Origin: Clostridia bacterium
Lineage (GTDB): Bacteria; Bacillota; Clostridia; Lachnospirales; Lachnospiraceae
DNA: 64,000 bases
Reading direction: 5' to 3'
Assembly: GCA_910575725.1 (NCBI GenBank)
Contig: CAJTFE010000016.1
Span: 1 to 64,000 of the forward strand
Below are positions 1 to 8,931 of the stretch, piece by piece (the first letter of the stretch is position 1; every line of letters begins with the position of its first letter). The translations under genes were made by a program, and so were the position numbers. Under the pieces are notes generated by a model. That model was not told the origin of the DNA. It was given only the letters and a program-made list of their open reading frames with translations, and ran no database searches.

Positions 1-116
1 TAGGTGTTGTGTCTATATTCATTTTTTCGAAGCCACCACATGATGGCTTGTTTGTGGCGCAATTCACTTTCTCTCTAACCGCTACCTCTCAGTTTCAAAC
101 TTATTCTCCAATAATT

Positions 117-689
117 CTATTTATGTTCTTCCACTCTCAGTTCAAGATTTCCTTCTGCATCCACCCAACCGATTATTCTGGCTGGTACTCCTGCCACTAA
201 AGCATAATCCGGCACGTCTTTTGTGACAACAGCTCCGGCCGCAACCATAGCCCACCGCCCAATTGTATTCCCACAGACAATTGTTGCATTTGCACCAATG
301 CTTGCACCTTCTTTTACCAAAGTCTTTTTATAATTTTCCCTACCCTTCGGATAGCCGGCCCGAGGTGTCAGATCGTTGGTAAAAACACAGGACGGCCCAC
401 AGAATACATCGTCTTCAATTTCTACTCCCTCATAAATGGACACATTATTCTGAATCTTCACACCGTTTCCAATATATACGTTATTTGAAATATTTACGTT
501 TTGCCCTAAAGAACAATTCTTTCCGATTCTGGCTCCTTTTTGTATATGACAAAAATGCCAGATTTTCGTTCCCTCGCCAACCAAAACATCCTCGTCTATA
601 TAACTGCTTTCATGAATAAAACAGTTCTTTAATAATTGGTTATCCTTTTGGGGAAAACCGCTGCTTTTTATCCCTTCACTTAACAGCAA
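117..689 (-). CDS. WbpD/WlbB-type sugar N-acetyltransferase
   Basis: Predicted acetyl-CoA-dependent N-acetyltransferase that completes UDP-2,3-diacetamido-2,3-dideoxyglucuronate in the cytoplasm. The protein (190 aa, usual for the family) is a left-handed beta-helix: hexapeptide repeats run from about residue 35 to 165 (VGEGTK, IGKNCS, IGNGVK, SIGANA), followed by the AGVPARIIG signature of sugar acetyltransferases. The start is a TTG with GGGAGG 8 nt upstream; no ATG lies in frame before the repeats. It follows the SDR gene by 19 nt and is the last complete gene of the operon in view. The acyl group could instead be longer than acetyl, given the neighbouring thiolase and reductase. The fold is certain; the exact substrate is inferred from the WbpA, WbpB and WbpE types upstream. 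Confidence 0.85.
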   Translation of the reverse strand: MLLSEGIKSSGFPQKDNQLLKNCFIHESSYIDEDVLVGEGTKIWHFCHIQKGARIGKNCSLGQNVNISNNVYIGNGVKIQNNVSIYEGVEIEDDVFCGPSCVFTNDLTPRAGYPKGRENYKKTLVKEGASIGANATIVCGNTIGRWAMVAAGAVVTKDVPDYALVAGVPARIIGWVDAEGNLELRVEEHK

Positions 690-708
690 TTGCTGTTCCT
701 CCCTAATT

Positions 709-1425
709 TTACAATCTCATTCCGCCATTCACTTCGATAACAGTTCCCGTAATATAGGATGCATCGTCCGAAGCCAGAAAAGCGATTACCCCTGCTACTT
801 CCTCCGGCTGTCCCAAACGTTTCAGCATAGTCTGTCCTGCAAAGGTTTCCAGCAGATGCTCCGGAACGGTTTTTACCATATCTGTAAGGATATAGCCTGG
901 TGCTGCTACATTTACTCTGACCGGCACTCCTTTTCTGGCAAATTCCTTTGCCCAGGATTTACTCATACCTATAATTCCGGCTTTGGATGCTGCGTAATTT
1001 GCCTGGCCAATGTTCCCAAACTGTCCCACAACACTGCCTACTGTAATTATAGAACCTCCGCCCTGTATCTCCATCTGCGGACCGATATGCTTTACAATAT
1101 TAAATGTTCCCTTAAGATTTGTGCGGATTACAGTATCAAATGCCTCTCCGTCCATCTTGACAGTGAGCCCGTCCTTTGTAATACCTGCATCTGCAACCAG
1201 AACATCTATTCTCCCGTGTTTATCCAAGATATCTTTTACAAGCCTTTGACAAGAGCTCTCGTCTGTTACATCCAAAAAGCGATATTCAATATTTTCTACA
1301 GGAAACTCCCTTTCATGTCTGGCACACGCATAAACATAAGCCCCTTCCTGCTGCATTCTGAGTGCACAGGCATAGCCAATTCCCGATGTACCTCCAGTTA
1401 TTACAGCTATCTTACCCTTAAGCAA
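709..1425 (-). CDS. SDR, acetoacetyl-CoA / 3-oxoacyl reductase (FabG/PhaB type)
   Basis: Classical short-chain dehydrogenase of 238 aa. Cofactor motif TGGTSGIG lies near residue 10, the active-site Ser-Tyr-Lys appears as VGSV then YAASKAG, and the C-terminus [14 protein letters not shown] is typical of FabG/PhaB. Start is a TTG overlapping the thiolase stop by 8 nt, with AAGGGAG 9 nt upstream, so the two are probably translationally coupled. Next to a thiolase, the expected reaction is NADPH-dependent reduction of acetoacetyl-CoA to (R)-3-hydroxybutyryl-CoA. Such a pair is out of place in a polysaccharide operon unless the product decorates a sugar. A sugar-nucleotide ketoreductase role is a less likely alternative. 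Confidence 0.85.
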   Translation of the reverse strand: MLKGKIAVITGGTSGIGYACALRMQQEGAYVYACARHEREFPVENIEYRFLDVTDESSCQRLVKDILDKHGRIDVLVADAGITKDGLTVKMDGEAFDTVIRTNLKGTFNIVKHIGPQMEIQGGGSIITVGSVVGQFGNIGQANYAASKAGIIGMSKSWAKEFARKGVPVRVNVAAPGYILTDMVKTVPEHLLETFAGQTMLKRLGQPEEVAGVIAFLASDDASYITGTVIEVNGGMRL

Positions 1426-2635
1426 CCTCTTTCACTCCCTTCAGCATTAATGCAGCCCCCATTCCACCGCCTATGCACAACGAAGCGATCCCGCATTTTT
1501 CTGGGCTTTTTTTGAGGATGTGTGCAAGTGTAGTAGTAATTCTGGCTCCGGTAGCACCCAGGGGATGTCCCAGGCCCAATCCAGAACCATAAATATTGCT
1601 CCGCTTTATGATATTCTCCATCGAATCTGAAAACTCTTCAGCCAACAGCTTATAACAGCCTAATACCTGTGCTGCAAATGCCTCATTGATCTCAAAATTA
1701 GCAATATCCTTAAAGTCCGTTCCTGTCTTTGCAAGCAGCGCCTTGATTGCATAATAGGGGCCAAGCCCCATCAATCGGGGCTCACACCCTGTTACAGCTC
1801 CGTCAATCACTTCCGCCAAAGGAAGAATTTTTTTCTCTTGACAGTATTCTTCTGATGCCAGCAGCATAAATGAAGCTCCATCATTAATTCCCGAAGTATT
1901 CCCGGCTGTAATAGTTCCTGTACCGTCTTTCAGAAATGTCGGCTTTAAAATCTCCAGTTTTTCCGGAGTACTCTGCCTGTTCGGAAATTCATCTGTCTCA
2001 AATACATACTCCCTGCCTCTATAGTCATGTAAGGTTACAGGTACAATCTCATCCTTAAATACACCTGAATCTACTGCTGAAATCGCTCTCTGCTGGGACA
2101 AATAAGCGTATTCATCCTGCTCTTTTCTGTTAATCTTACATTCCTTTGCAACATTTTCTGCTGTGATCCCCATATGCTCCCCGCTAAAAGCATCCAGTAA
2201 GCCGTCATGGGTCATCAAATCTATCATCGAAAAATCGCCGAACTTCTTTCCAAGCCTGATATAACTGTTTGTCGCATATGGGATATTAGACATAAATTCA
2301 AATCCCCCACAGAGTACCACCCGGGCTCCACATCGGATTTCCCTAACTCCATTTAAGACTGCCTGCATTCCGGAACCACAGACCATATTCAGTGAGTATG
2401 CCGGCGTAGTAATCGGAATTCCAGACAATACTGCTATTTTTCTTGCAATCCCTTGTCCTGCGCCTGCCGAGATCACATTTCCCACAATAACGCTTTCTAC
2501 ATCAGATAACTGTTCCTTTTCAAATCCGCTTTTGATAAGCTGGACACATACCTCTGCCGGATCTGCCTCATAAAGAGACCCTAAAAATTTTCCTATTGCT
2601 GTCCTTTTTGCCTCAATAATAAAAATTCTGCTCAA
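1418..2635 (-). CDS. Thiolase (acetyl-CoA C-acetyltransferase)
   Basis: Condenses two acetyl-CoA to acetoacetyl-CoA, or cleaves 3-ketoacyl-CoA. The 405-aa protein has the nucleophilic Cys in NMVCGSGMQAV (about residue 90), the NEAFAAQ motif, the active-site His in GHPLGATG and the second Cys in CIGGGMG, so all catalytic residues are present. Start is TTG with AAGGAGG 7 nt upstream; an ATG 4 nt before it is out of frame and closes after eight codons. It lies 38 nt after the WbpB-type gene and overlaps the reductase. A second thiolase in this window sits in a catabolic operon, so this copy is probably dedicated to the polysaccharide locus. Confidence 0.9.
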   Translation of the reverse strand: MSRIFIIEAKRTAIGKFLGSLYEADPAEVCVQLIKSGFEKEQLSDVESVIVGNVISAGAGQGIARKIAVLSGIPITTPAYSLNMVCGSGMQAVLNGVREIRCGARVVLCGGFEFMSNIPYATNSYIRLGKKFGDFSMIDLMTHDGLLDAFSGEHMGITAENVAKECKINRKEQDEYAYLSQQRAISAVDSGVFKDEIVPVTLHDYRGREYVFETDEFPNRQSTPEKLEILKPTFLKDGTGTITAGNTSGINDGASFMLLASEEYCQEKKILPLAEVIDGAVTGCEPRLMGLGPYYAIKALLAKTGTDFKDIANFEINEAFAAQVLGCYKLLAEEFSDSMENIIKRSNIYGSGLGLGHPLGATGARITTTLAHILKKSPEKCGIASLCIGGGMGAALMLKGVKEVA

Positions 2636-2673
2636 ACATTTTCCTCCTTAATTGTCCCGTATGATCAAACTGC

Positions 2674-3750
2674 TTACGAAAACTCTCCTGCCATTTCAGC
2701 AGAAGAGAAATTTTCCATGGGAAGCAACACCGGCCTTCCCTCTTTCTGGCTTTTGTATACTGCCAGCACAAGTTCAAGCGCATTCCTTCCTGCTGCTGCA
2801 TCCACATAGGGCTTTCTGTCTTGCTCTATAGCCTTTATCATGTCTGCATACAAACTGCTATGTCCATTCCCATACACATTACTAGTTGCCTCCTCCAGTC
2901 CTTTATTTCTGAGGTCAGCATTTGTTTCATCAGCAAACTGCCATACATCTATATTGTTGGTTGAAGTTCCGCCAAGCTTAACCGTCCCGTTTTCGCCAAA
3001 TAGATACAGCGTTTCCTCCAGATTGCAGGGATACACATTCGTAGTTCCTTCAATGGTTGCAATTGCTCCGTTTTTAAATTTTACAACTGCCATCCCTATA
3101 TCCTCTGCTTCTAGATAATTATGAAGCTGCTGTCTGGTCTGTCCGTATACCTCTTCCACCTCATCTCCCATCATCCACCGAAGCAGATCAATTCCATGGA
3201 TACATTGATTCATTAACGCTCCGCCATCGGAAGCCCATTTTCCTCTCCATGAAGCCTGCGCATAATAATTTTCACTCCGATTCCAGCGTACATGAACAGA
3301 ACCATGAGACAGTTTCCCAAATCTCCCTGTCTCCAGGGCCTTGCGCATTTCCTGCACCGCAACGTTAAAGCGGTTCTGATGGCAGGCACACACTTTTATT
3401 CCTTTTTCCTCTGACCGCCTGACAATCTCGTCCGCATCCTGTATACTCATAGCAATCGGTTTTTCAATGATGCAGTTAATGCCATGATCAATGCAATATA
3501 AAGCGATCTCTGCATGAACACCGCTTTCCGTTGCAATTGCTGCCAGTTCCAACTCATTTTCTTCAATCATTTTTTTATAATCCGTATACCGGTGGATTGT
3601 AAGGTTCTCTTCCAGTTCATGCTTTGCAAGCAGCTTTTCAATCTGTTCTTCCTGTACATCGCAGGCAGCTATAAACTCCAGCTTATTATTAAGTGCCGCT
3701 TTTACATGATTTGTTGCAATGCGGCCACATCCAATCAATGCATATTTCAT
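2674..3750 (-). CDS. Gfo/Idh/MocA oxidoreductase, WbpB/WlbA type
   Basis: Predicted NAD-dependent UDP-N-acetylglucosaminuronate 3-dehydrogenase, the second step towards UDP-2,3-diamino uronic acids. The 358-aa protein opens with a Rossmann motif (ALIGCGRIA), has the EKPIAM loop near residue 95, and a C-terminal sheet domain with GGALMNQCIHGIDLLRWMMG, which resembles the WlbA/WbpB signature around the catalytic Lys/His. A GGAG element precedes the ATG. Genes for the WbpA, WbpE and WbpD types are in the same operon, which supports the assignment. Other Gfo/Idh family members (inositol or glucose-fructose oxidoreductases) share the fold, so the substrate rests on context. Confidence 0.8.
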   Translation of the reverse strand: MKYALIGCGRIATNHVKAALNNKLEFIAACDVQEEQIEKLLAKHELEENLTIHRYTDYKKMIEENELELAAIATESGVHAEIALYCIDHGINCIIEKPIAMSIQDADEIVRRSEEKGIKVCACHQNRFNVAVQEMRKALETGRFGKLSHGSVHVRWNRSENYYAQASWRGKWASDGGALMNQCIHGIDLLRWMMGDEVEEVYGQTRQQLHNYLEAEDIGMAVVKFKNGAIATIEGTTNVYPCNLEETLYLFGENGTVKLGGTSTNNIDVWQFADETNADLRNKGLEEATSNVYGNGHSSLYADMIKAIEQDRKPYVDAAAGRNALELVLAVYKSQKEGRPVLLPMENFSSAEMAGEFS

Positions 3751-3783
3751 ACAATTTTACTCTCCTGGTATTATAATACTTCT

Positions 3784-4689
3784 TTAGAAATCCTCTTTTT
3801 TCCTGTCTCTTAGCACTTTGGCCGGGACACCGGCTGCCACCTTCCCGGAAGCTACCGGCTTCGTTACAACGGCTCCCATTCCAAGAAAAGCCCGATTTTC
3901 TACCTCAATCTGATTCTTGACAATTACTCCCGGCGCAAGATAAGCTCCCCTTCTGATTTTTGCACTTCCGGCTATCACGGAGCCTGCTGTAATAACACAG
4001 TTATCTTCAATGCAAACGTTATGGGCAATATGGCATAGGTTATCAATTTTTACGTGATTCCCAATCCTGGTATCCTCAAGGCACCCCCGATCAATGCAGG
4101 TATTTGCGCCGATTTCTACATATTCTCCAATCACTACTCCCTTAAAATGGGGAACCTTCTGTAATGTTCCCCGCTCTCTGTAATACCCGAATCCGTCTGT
4201 CCCTATCACAGTTCCCGAAAATATCTCGCTTCCTTTTCCGATACAGCACTTTCCCTCAATTACTACATTTGCATGAATATATACATCCTCTGCAATCTCA
4301 ACCTCTTCTCCCACATAGCATAAGGGGCCAATGTTTACGTTTTTTCCGATTTTATCTGTACAAACGACTGCGCTCCTGTCTATTGTCCGCTTCTGCTCTT
4401 TTTGAAAAAAGTGTTTTAAAATACTGAAATAAACTTCTTTTGGATTCGGAGTTATAATGCAGTTTTCCATATCGTCTGTTTTCTCTGTGCAGACTACCAG
4501 AATATTTTGGTGTTTCTGCAGTCTTTTTTTTGCATCCTCTGTAAGATATTCCTTGTTTTTGATCCAGATAATGCTGTGATCATCCATTTTTTGTATATCA
4601 GAAAATGAATCTATTTCAACAGACCTCCCTTGATATACTGCCTCTTTTTTCTCTGCCTCTAAAAAATGTAATATTTCCTGTATTCCCAT
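3784..4689 (-). CDS. LpxD-like hexapeptide N-acyltransferase
   Basis: 301-aa protein with the full LpxD layout: an N-terminal uridine-binding-like domain (about residues 1-100), a left-handed beta-helix (about 105-275) and a short C-terminal segment. Diagnostic LpxD sequences are present: TDGFGY at about 164-169, VEIGANTCIDRG at about 191-202, and KIDNLCHIAHNV at about 214-225, where His223 matches the LpxD catalytic His. LpxD moves 3-hydroxyacyl groups onto the 3-amine of UDP-sugars for lipid A, which Gram-positives do not make. Here it should acylate an amino sugar of the surface polysaccharide. The acyl donor could be 3-hydroxybutyryl from the adjacent thiolase and reductase. Seen: the LpxD motifs. 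Inferred: donor and acceptor. Confidence 0.8.
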   Translation of the reverse strand: MGIQEILHFLEAEKKEAVYQGRSVEIDSFSDIQKMDDHSIIWIKNKEYLTEDAKKRLQKHQNILVVCTEKTDDMENCIITPNPKEVYFSILKHFFQKEQKRTIDRSAVVCTDKIGKNVNIGPLCYVGEEVEIAEDVYIHANVVIEGKCCIGKGSEIFSGTVIGTDGFGYYRERGTLQKVPHFKGVVIGEYVEIGANTCIDRGCLEDTRIGNHVKIDNLCHIAHNVCIEDNCVITAGSVIAGSAKIRRGAYLAPGVIVKNQIEVENRAFLGMGAVVTKPVASGKVAAGVPAKVLRDRKKEDF

Positions 4690-4706
4690 CTGTGTCCTTT
4701 CCCAGC

Positions 4707-5420
4707 CTATAAAATATCTGAAAGTCCTGTGAAATTTTCTTCAAGTATCTGATATCGATCCTTTTTGGCCTCTTCCAGAAAATCTTTCAATCGCTCTTTT
4801 ATCCCACAGGCCTGTTCTTTGTACCAGAAGGCATGGGTTAATATCTGCATTCTGGGATATTGTTTCTCTTTCACATATTTCATTACATCTTCCCGCCATT
4901 TCATCCGGGAATCCGATACATATTTAAAATTCTGAAAAAACTCCTTTGAATAACTGTTTATCATCCCAGGAATCTTAAGCTCTTTCTCCAGAATCTCTTT
5001 TGACGGCCTATGCATCGATACGACAGAGATGCGTCTTTGACAGGTCTGCTCAAGCAGCTCCTTTTCTGCCAGAATATGCCCAATCATATCCTCCCATCCC
5101 TTACACTTCTCATACACAGTTTCATCAAAATGAAGGCCTATCTCGTGTCCGTACCCAATCAGTTCCTGTATCCTGTTCCTGACATTACGAGAAAAAATAT
5201 TATAAAAATCACTGGATACTAACACAAAATATGTGGATGCTGCTCCCAGCTCTTTCTCCATTTTTGCAAACTTTACTGCCCTTTCTATGGAATAATCAAT
5301 ATCATGCCTTAATATGCAGGGATTCTCTGTATTCTGATAATTATGATAATCTGTAATTGTATACCCACTCTTCCCTATGACATGCAGTAAATCTGCGTAT
5401 GCATCATAAGTAAAATTCAT
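4707..5420 (-). CDS. WbmS-like polysaccharide deacetylase family protein
   Basis: 237-aa NodB-fold (CE4-related) protein resembling the WbmS group found in polysaccharide loci. The metal-binding start CILRHDIDYS gives the Asp-Asp pair, IGYGHEIGLHFDE supplies the His-x-x-x-His type ligand region, and VSMHRPS corresponds to a later motif. There is no signal peptide, so it acts in the cytoplasm, probably on a nucleotide sugar or lipid-linked intermediate. GGAGG lies 8 nt before the ATG. It sits between the WbpA-type and LpxD-like genes, so removing an N-acetyl group before re-acylation is a reasonable guess. The precise substrate is unknown. Confidence 0.7.
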   Translation of the reverse strand: MNFTYDAYADLLHVIGKSGYTITDYHNYQNTENPCILRHDIDYSIERAVKFAKMEKELGAASTYFVLVSSDFYNIFSRNVRNRIQELIGYGHEIGLHFDETVYEKCKGWEDMIGHILAEKELLEQTCQRRISVVSMHRPSKEILEKELKIPGMINSYSKEFFQNFKYVSDSRMKWREDVMKYVKEKQYPRMQILTHAFWYKEQACGIKERLKDFLEEAKKDRYQILEENFTGLSDIL

Positions 5421-5513
5421 TCATCTTCTCCTCCGTATTCATAACCGTCCGGATTTTCCCTGTAAAACAGAATTGCCGGATGAAAGCTTAATTCCCTTCC
5501 CATCCTGCTTTCT

Positions 5514-6830
5514 CTACAAAACTTCTATATTTTCTCTGTTCTCAATCGCTTTCATTGCATTTTTTGTATCAAAAATTACTTTTGCATGTTTTTGCAGCAT
5601 CACGTAATCCACATTGGAATGTGCTGATGTAATTATCAGCAGTTCATATTCCTCTACCTGCTCCGGAGAAATCTCAGTCATTCCTTCTACTGTCTTGCCA
5701 TGATATCTATACTTAGGAATCCAGGGATCATAGTAGGAAACCTCTGCACCGGAAGCTTTCAGAAGCTCAATTACTTCCAGGGCCGGACTCTCTCGGTAAT
5801 CGTCAATATCCTGTTTGTAAGCTACGCCAACAACCAATATCTTTGCACCCTTAAGGGATTTTTCAAAACGGTTCAGAAGCTTCGCCGCACGGTCCACGCA
5901 ATATTCCGGCATTCTGTCATTGATCATCATAGAACTTTCAATCATAGATGTGTGGAAACCATATTCCCGGGCCTTCCAGGAAAGATAATATGGATCCAAC
6001 GGAATACAATGTCCTCCCAGACCTGGCCCCGGATAGAACGCCTGGAATCCATAGGGTTTTGTTTTAGCCGCATCAATCACTTCCCAAATGCTTATCCCCA
6101 TACGCTCACACAGCATGGCTAACTCATTCACAAGGCCAATATTAATATTCCGGTAAGTATTTTCGAGAATCTTTTCCATCTCTGCTACAGCCGGTGATGA
6201 TACCTCTGCCACATCTCCGTCCAGCACTGCACGATACATGGCGGCTATAACTTCTGTCGCATCCTTTCCGACTCCTCCGACTACTTTTGGCGTATTCTTT
6301 GTTTTATAAATTAGATTTCCCGGATCTACCCGTTCTGGAGAAAATCCAAGATAAAAATCCTCCCCACATTTCAGTCCTGACCCCTGCTCCAGAATTGGTT
6401 TCACCAGTTCTTCTGTAGTTCCTGGATATGTGGTAGATTCCAGCACTATAATGGTTTCTTTTGTAAAATATTTCGAAATAGCTTCTGTGGAAGCTCTCAC
6501 ATAACTGATATCCGGCTGCTGATGTTTATCTAAAGGCGTCGGCACGCATATCGCTATAAAATCAACATCCTTTACAAAAGAAAAATCGGTTGTCGCAGTC
6601 AACATTCCTGCTCCAACCAATTTTTTTAAATCCTTGTCCACTACATCGCCGATGTAATTGTGTCCGTCGTTAACCATCTTTACTTTTTCTTCCTGTACAT
6701 CAAAACCGATAGTTTTAAAACCTGCTTTTGCTTTTTCCACTGCTAACGGCAGTCCTACATAACCAAGTCCGACGACCCCTACCTTAATTTCTTTATTCTT
6801 TATTTTTTTCAATAACTTTTCTTTCACCAT
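5514..6830 (-). CDS. UDP-N-acetylglucosamine 6-dehydrogenase, WbpA type
   Basis: NAD-dependent nucleotide-sugar dehydrogenase that oxidises C6 of UDP-GlcNAc (or a 2-epimer) to the uronic acid. Rossmann motif GLGYVGLP lies near residue 20, the catalytic Cys is in GGHCIPLDPYYL at about 275, and the VAYKQDIDDYRESPALEV segment marks the C-terminal UDP-binding domain. I chose the ATG whose product begins MVKEKLLKK: an upstream in-frame ATG would place 42 unrelated residues before the fold, inside the glycosyltransferase gene, whose stop is only 13 nt away. It provides the first step of the 2,3-diacetamido uronate pathway completed by the other genes here. Confidence 0.88.
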   Translation of the reverse strand: MVKEKLLKKIKNKEIKVGVVGLGYVGLPLAVEKAKAGFKTIGFDVQEEKVKMVNDGHNYIGDVVDKDLKKLVGAGMLTATTDFSFVKDVDFIAICVPTPLDKHQQPDISYVRASTEAISKYFTKETIIVLESTTYPGTTEELVKPILEQGSGLKCGEDFYLGFSPERVDPGNLIYKTKNTPKVVGGVGKDATEVIAAMYRAVLDGDVAEVSSPAVAEMEKILENTYRNINIGLVNELAMLCERMGISIWEVIDAAKTKPYGFQAFYPGPGLGGHCIPLDPYYLSWKAREYGFHTSMIESSMMINDRMPEYCVDRAAKLLNRFEKSLKGAKILVVGVAYKQDIDDYRESPALEVIELLKASGAEVSYYDPWIPKYRYHGKTVEGMTEISPEQVEEYELLIITSAHSNVDYVMLQKHAKVIFDTKNAMKAIENRENIEVL

Positions 6831-6843
6831 GGTTTCCCTGTCC

Positions 6844-8070
6844 TTATCCTGCAAACAATTTTTCAAACTGCTCTGCCAAAGTTGTATAATTATAGTATTT
6901 AAGAACTGCTTCCTTTCCCCTTCGTCCCATTTCGTTCCGCTCATCTTTTGATACACTATATAGCTGTTCGATAACCTTCTGTATTTCAGATGCCTTTCCG
7001 CTCCTTATCACAGTCCCACATTCAAATGTCTCTACCGGACATTTCGGGGCGTCAATCGCGCATATAACCGGTCTTCCCGCCATCATTGCATCATACATTT
7101 TATTCGGACTGATTCCAAAACGATACAAAGGCGATTTAAGTCCTCCTATATAACTGCAGTCAAAATGTCTTATTAAATCTCCTATGCTTGCTTTTCCTAC
7201 CGGATCAAGAAAAATAACATTTTCTATTCTTTCATCCTGTACTCTTCTTATAAGCTGAGGCTTTTCAACACCATTTCCTACAAGGACAAATTTTATACCA
7301 GGAATTGAAATTCCTTTCGCTGTATCCAGTAAAAGATCCAATGCATTTGAGAGGGCATGTCCTCCAAAATATCCTACGATAAAATTCCCGTCTTCTTTAA
7401 GCCTGTTCAAGATCTTCTGATGTTTCTCCGGAATCTTTTCCTGTTTTTCCCATTCGTTTAATACAATTCCGTTCTGAATATTCACAAACTTCTCTGCCTT
7501 CATCCCATGCTTCACCATATATTCCTTTGCACAGGGCAGTATGGAAACAATATAATCTGATTTCCTGTAAGCGGAATTCTCTCCAAGCTGCATAAGTATT
7601 ACAAATGGATTGTATTTTTTCATTCCTCCCAGCTCGATTAAGGTTGCCGGCCACATATCATGCACTTCATGTATCAGTCTTGCGCCGGTTAATTTCGCAA
7701 TTCTTTGTCCCACAAAGGTATCCAGCGGATAGGTAGATGATGTAATGACCACATCCGGTTTTATGCTGTTTGCAATTCTCTCTGCATTCACCCAAAGCTT
7801 GTACACAAACCGGAACATAGTTCCTGCACGTTTTACACCATTTCCTTCATAACGCCCTGTCTTTACCCAGCAGTACTGTATTCCGTCAATAACTTCTTTC
7901 TGGAAGTCTTTCTTCACTTCTGGATTCTTTACACGCAGATGTGAATAGTCTCCGGATACAATCGTTACCCGGTGTCCCATCTTAATCCACTCTCTGGCAA
8001 AATAATAGGGACGGAACTCCATCCCCATCTCTGTAGAACCAGCGTAATGATTAATCAGTAATATATTCAT
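6844..8070 (-). CDS. GT4 glycosyltransferase (WbuB-like)
   Basis: 408-aa retaining glycosyltransferase of family GT4 (GT-B fold). The N-terminus NHYAGSTEMGMEFRPYYFA and the central HDMWPATLIELG resemble the WbuB/WbuX group that adds an N-acetylated amino sugar to undecaprenyl-diphosphate-linked sugar. The nucleotide-sugar domain carries VGYFGGHALSNALD and the glutamate region SPNKMYDAMMAGRP. No membrane segment is evident, so it should work at the inner face of the membrane. It is the only glycosyltransferase in the visible part of the operon; others presumably lie beyond the left edge. Donor and acceptor sugars cannot be read from sequence. Confidence 0.85.
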   Translation of the reverse strand: MNILLINHYAGSTEMGMEFRPYYFAREWIKMGHRVTIVSGDYSHLRVKNPEVKKDFQKEVIDGIQYCWVKTGRYEGNGVKRAGTMFRFVYKLWVNAERIANSIKPDVVITSSTYPLDTFVGQRIAKLTGARLIHEVHDMWPATLIELGGMKKYNPFVILMQLGENSAYRKSDYIVSILPCAKEYMVKHGMKAEKFVNIQNGIVLNEWEKQEKIPEKHQKILNRLKEDGNFIVGYFGGHALSNALDLLLDTAKGISIPGIKFVLVGNGVEKPQLIRRVQDERIENVIFLDPVGKASIGDLIRHFDCSYIGGLKSPLYRFGISPNKMYDAMMAGRPVICAIDAPKCPVETFECGTVIRSGKASEIQKVIEQLYSVSKDERNEMGRRGKEAVLKYYNYTTLAEQFEKLFAG

Positions 8071-8197
8071 CCTTCTTATTCCTCTGTCATCTTAAACACA
8101 CTTATTCATTTTCCGTCTTAAAATTGACTGTATATATACATAGGTGCCTGTGATATATCTGCTTGTAATAAATACAACAATATCACTATACAGATAG
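8071..8197. promoter_or_regulatory. AT-rich gap in the polysaccharide operon, possible internal promoter
   Basis: This 127-base gap is the longest inside the operon below the antiterminator genes. Reading the minus strand, TTGTTG and TATATC are separated by 17 nt, which could act as a weak internal promoter for the glycosyltransferase and downstream genes. Base composition also changes here, from GC-richer genes on the right to AT-richer genes on the left. Promoter evidence is weak. Confidence 0.3.
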
Positions 8198-8887
8198 TTA
8201 TTCTCTCCACAAAGAAAAGACTGTCATAAACATAACCTCAATTTCTTTAAAAAACCCAACCCCCTCTATCCCCCTAAGATTCCACTCCATCTTCTTAGGC
8301 AGAATCTCTTCTATATAAATCCTCTCCGGATCTTCTGCGTTATCCAGCAGCTTCCCCTCATCCTTATAATATATAGAAGCAAGGCTTGTAATCCCCGCCG
8401 GCAGAAGCAGCGTCGCCCTCATCTCCGGCGTATACGCCTTCACATACTTAGGCACCTCCGGCCTCACCCCCACAAAAGTCATATTCCCCTGGAGCACATC
8501 GATAAGCTGTGGCAGTTCATCCAGCCTCTTATCCCGGATTAACCTGCCCGCTCTTGTGATCCTGCTGTCGTCTCCTGCCGTCACCAGACTTCCCTTCTCA
8601 TCCGCCCTGTCTATCATGGAGCGGAACTTGTGAATCCGGAATTTCCTCCCATACTGGGTCACCCTGACCTGCCGGTAAAATACCGGGCCCTTTGAATCTG
8701 CTTTTATGACAATTGCAAGAATCAAAAATAACGGTGAAAGTAAAAAAAGCAGTATGGCTGATACCGCAATATCAAACATACGCTTTAATAGAAGGCTGTT
8801 CTTTTTTCTGTACAATATATCATAATACTTCCTTACCTCTTTCACCTGCATATACTGCGGCAGCTCTTCCCATTTTCTCAAAGTCAT
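8198..8887 (-). CDS. Initiating sugar-phosphate transferase (WcaJ/PglC family)
   Basis: 229-aa polyprenyl-phosphate sugar-1-phosphate transferase that starts the repeat unit by moving a sugar phosphate onto undecaprenyl phosphate. One hydrophobic segment follows LKRMFDIAVSA (about residues 37-62). The catalytic region then shows GPVFYRQVRV, KFRSM, LDELPQL and FVGVRPEVP, all hallmarks of the bacterial sugar transferase domain. The long N-terminal membrane region of WbaP/WcaJ is absent, so it is the short PglC/WecP-like form. It directly follows the aminotransferase gene, a common order at the conserved head of Lachnospiraceae capsule loci. The sugar used is not determinable from sequence. Confidence 0.9.
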   Translation of the reverse strand: MTLRKWEELPQYMQVKEVRKYYDILYRKKNSLLLKRMFDIAVSAILLFLLSPLFLILAIVIKADSKGPVFYRQVRVTQYGRKFRIHKFRSMIDRADEKGSLVTAGDDSRITRAGRLIRDKRLDELPQLIDVLQGNMTFVGVRPEVPKYVKAYTPEMRATLLLPAGITSLASIYYKDEGKLLDNAEDPERIYIEEILPKKMEWNLRGIEGVGFFKEIEVMFMTVFSLWRE

Positions 8888-8931
8888 TCTCCCATTTTCA
8901 CCTTTCCCGAAACCTTTTCCTGGGCTTAAGC

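Noticed and set aside
1-22. ATG AAT ATA GAC at the left edge as the start of the next operon gene
   Set aside because: Only seven codons are visible and the ribosome-binding site is weak, so a gene cannot be supported.
856-1515. 219-codon frame on the plus strand over the SDR gene
   Set aside because: It is antisense to a clear SDR, is Cys-rich without any domain pattern and has no ribosome-binding site.
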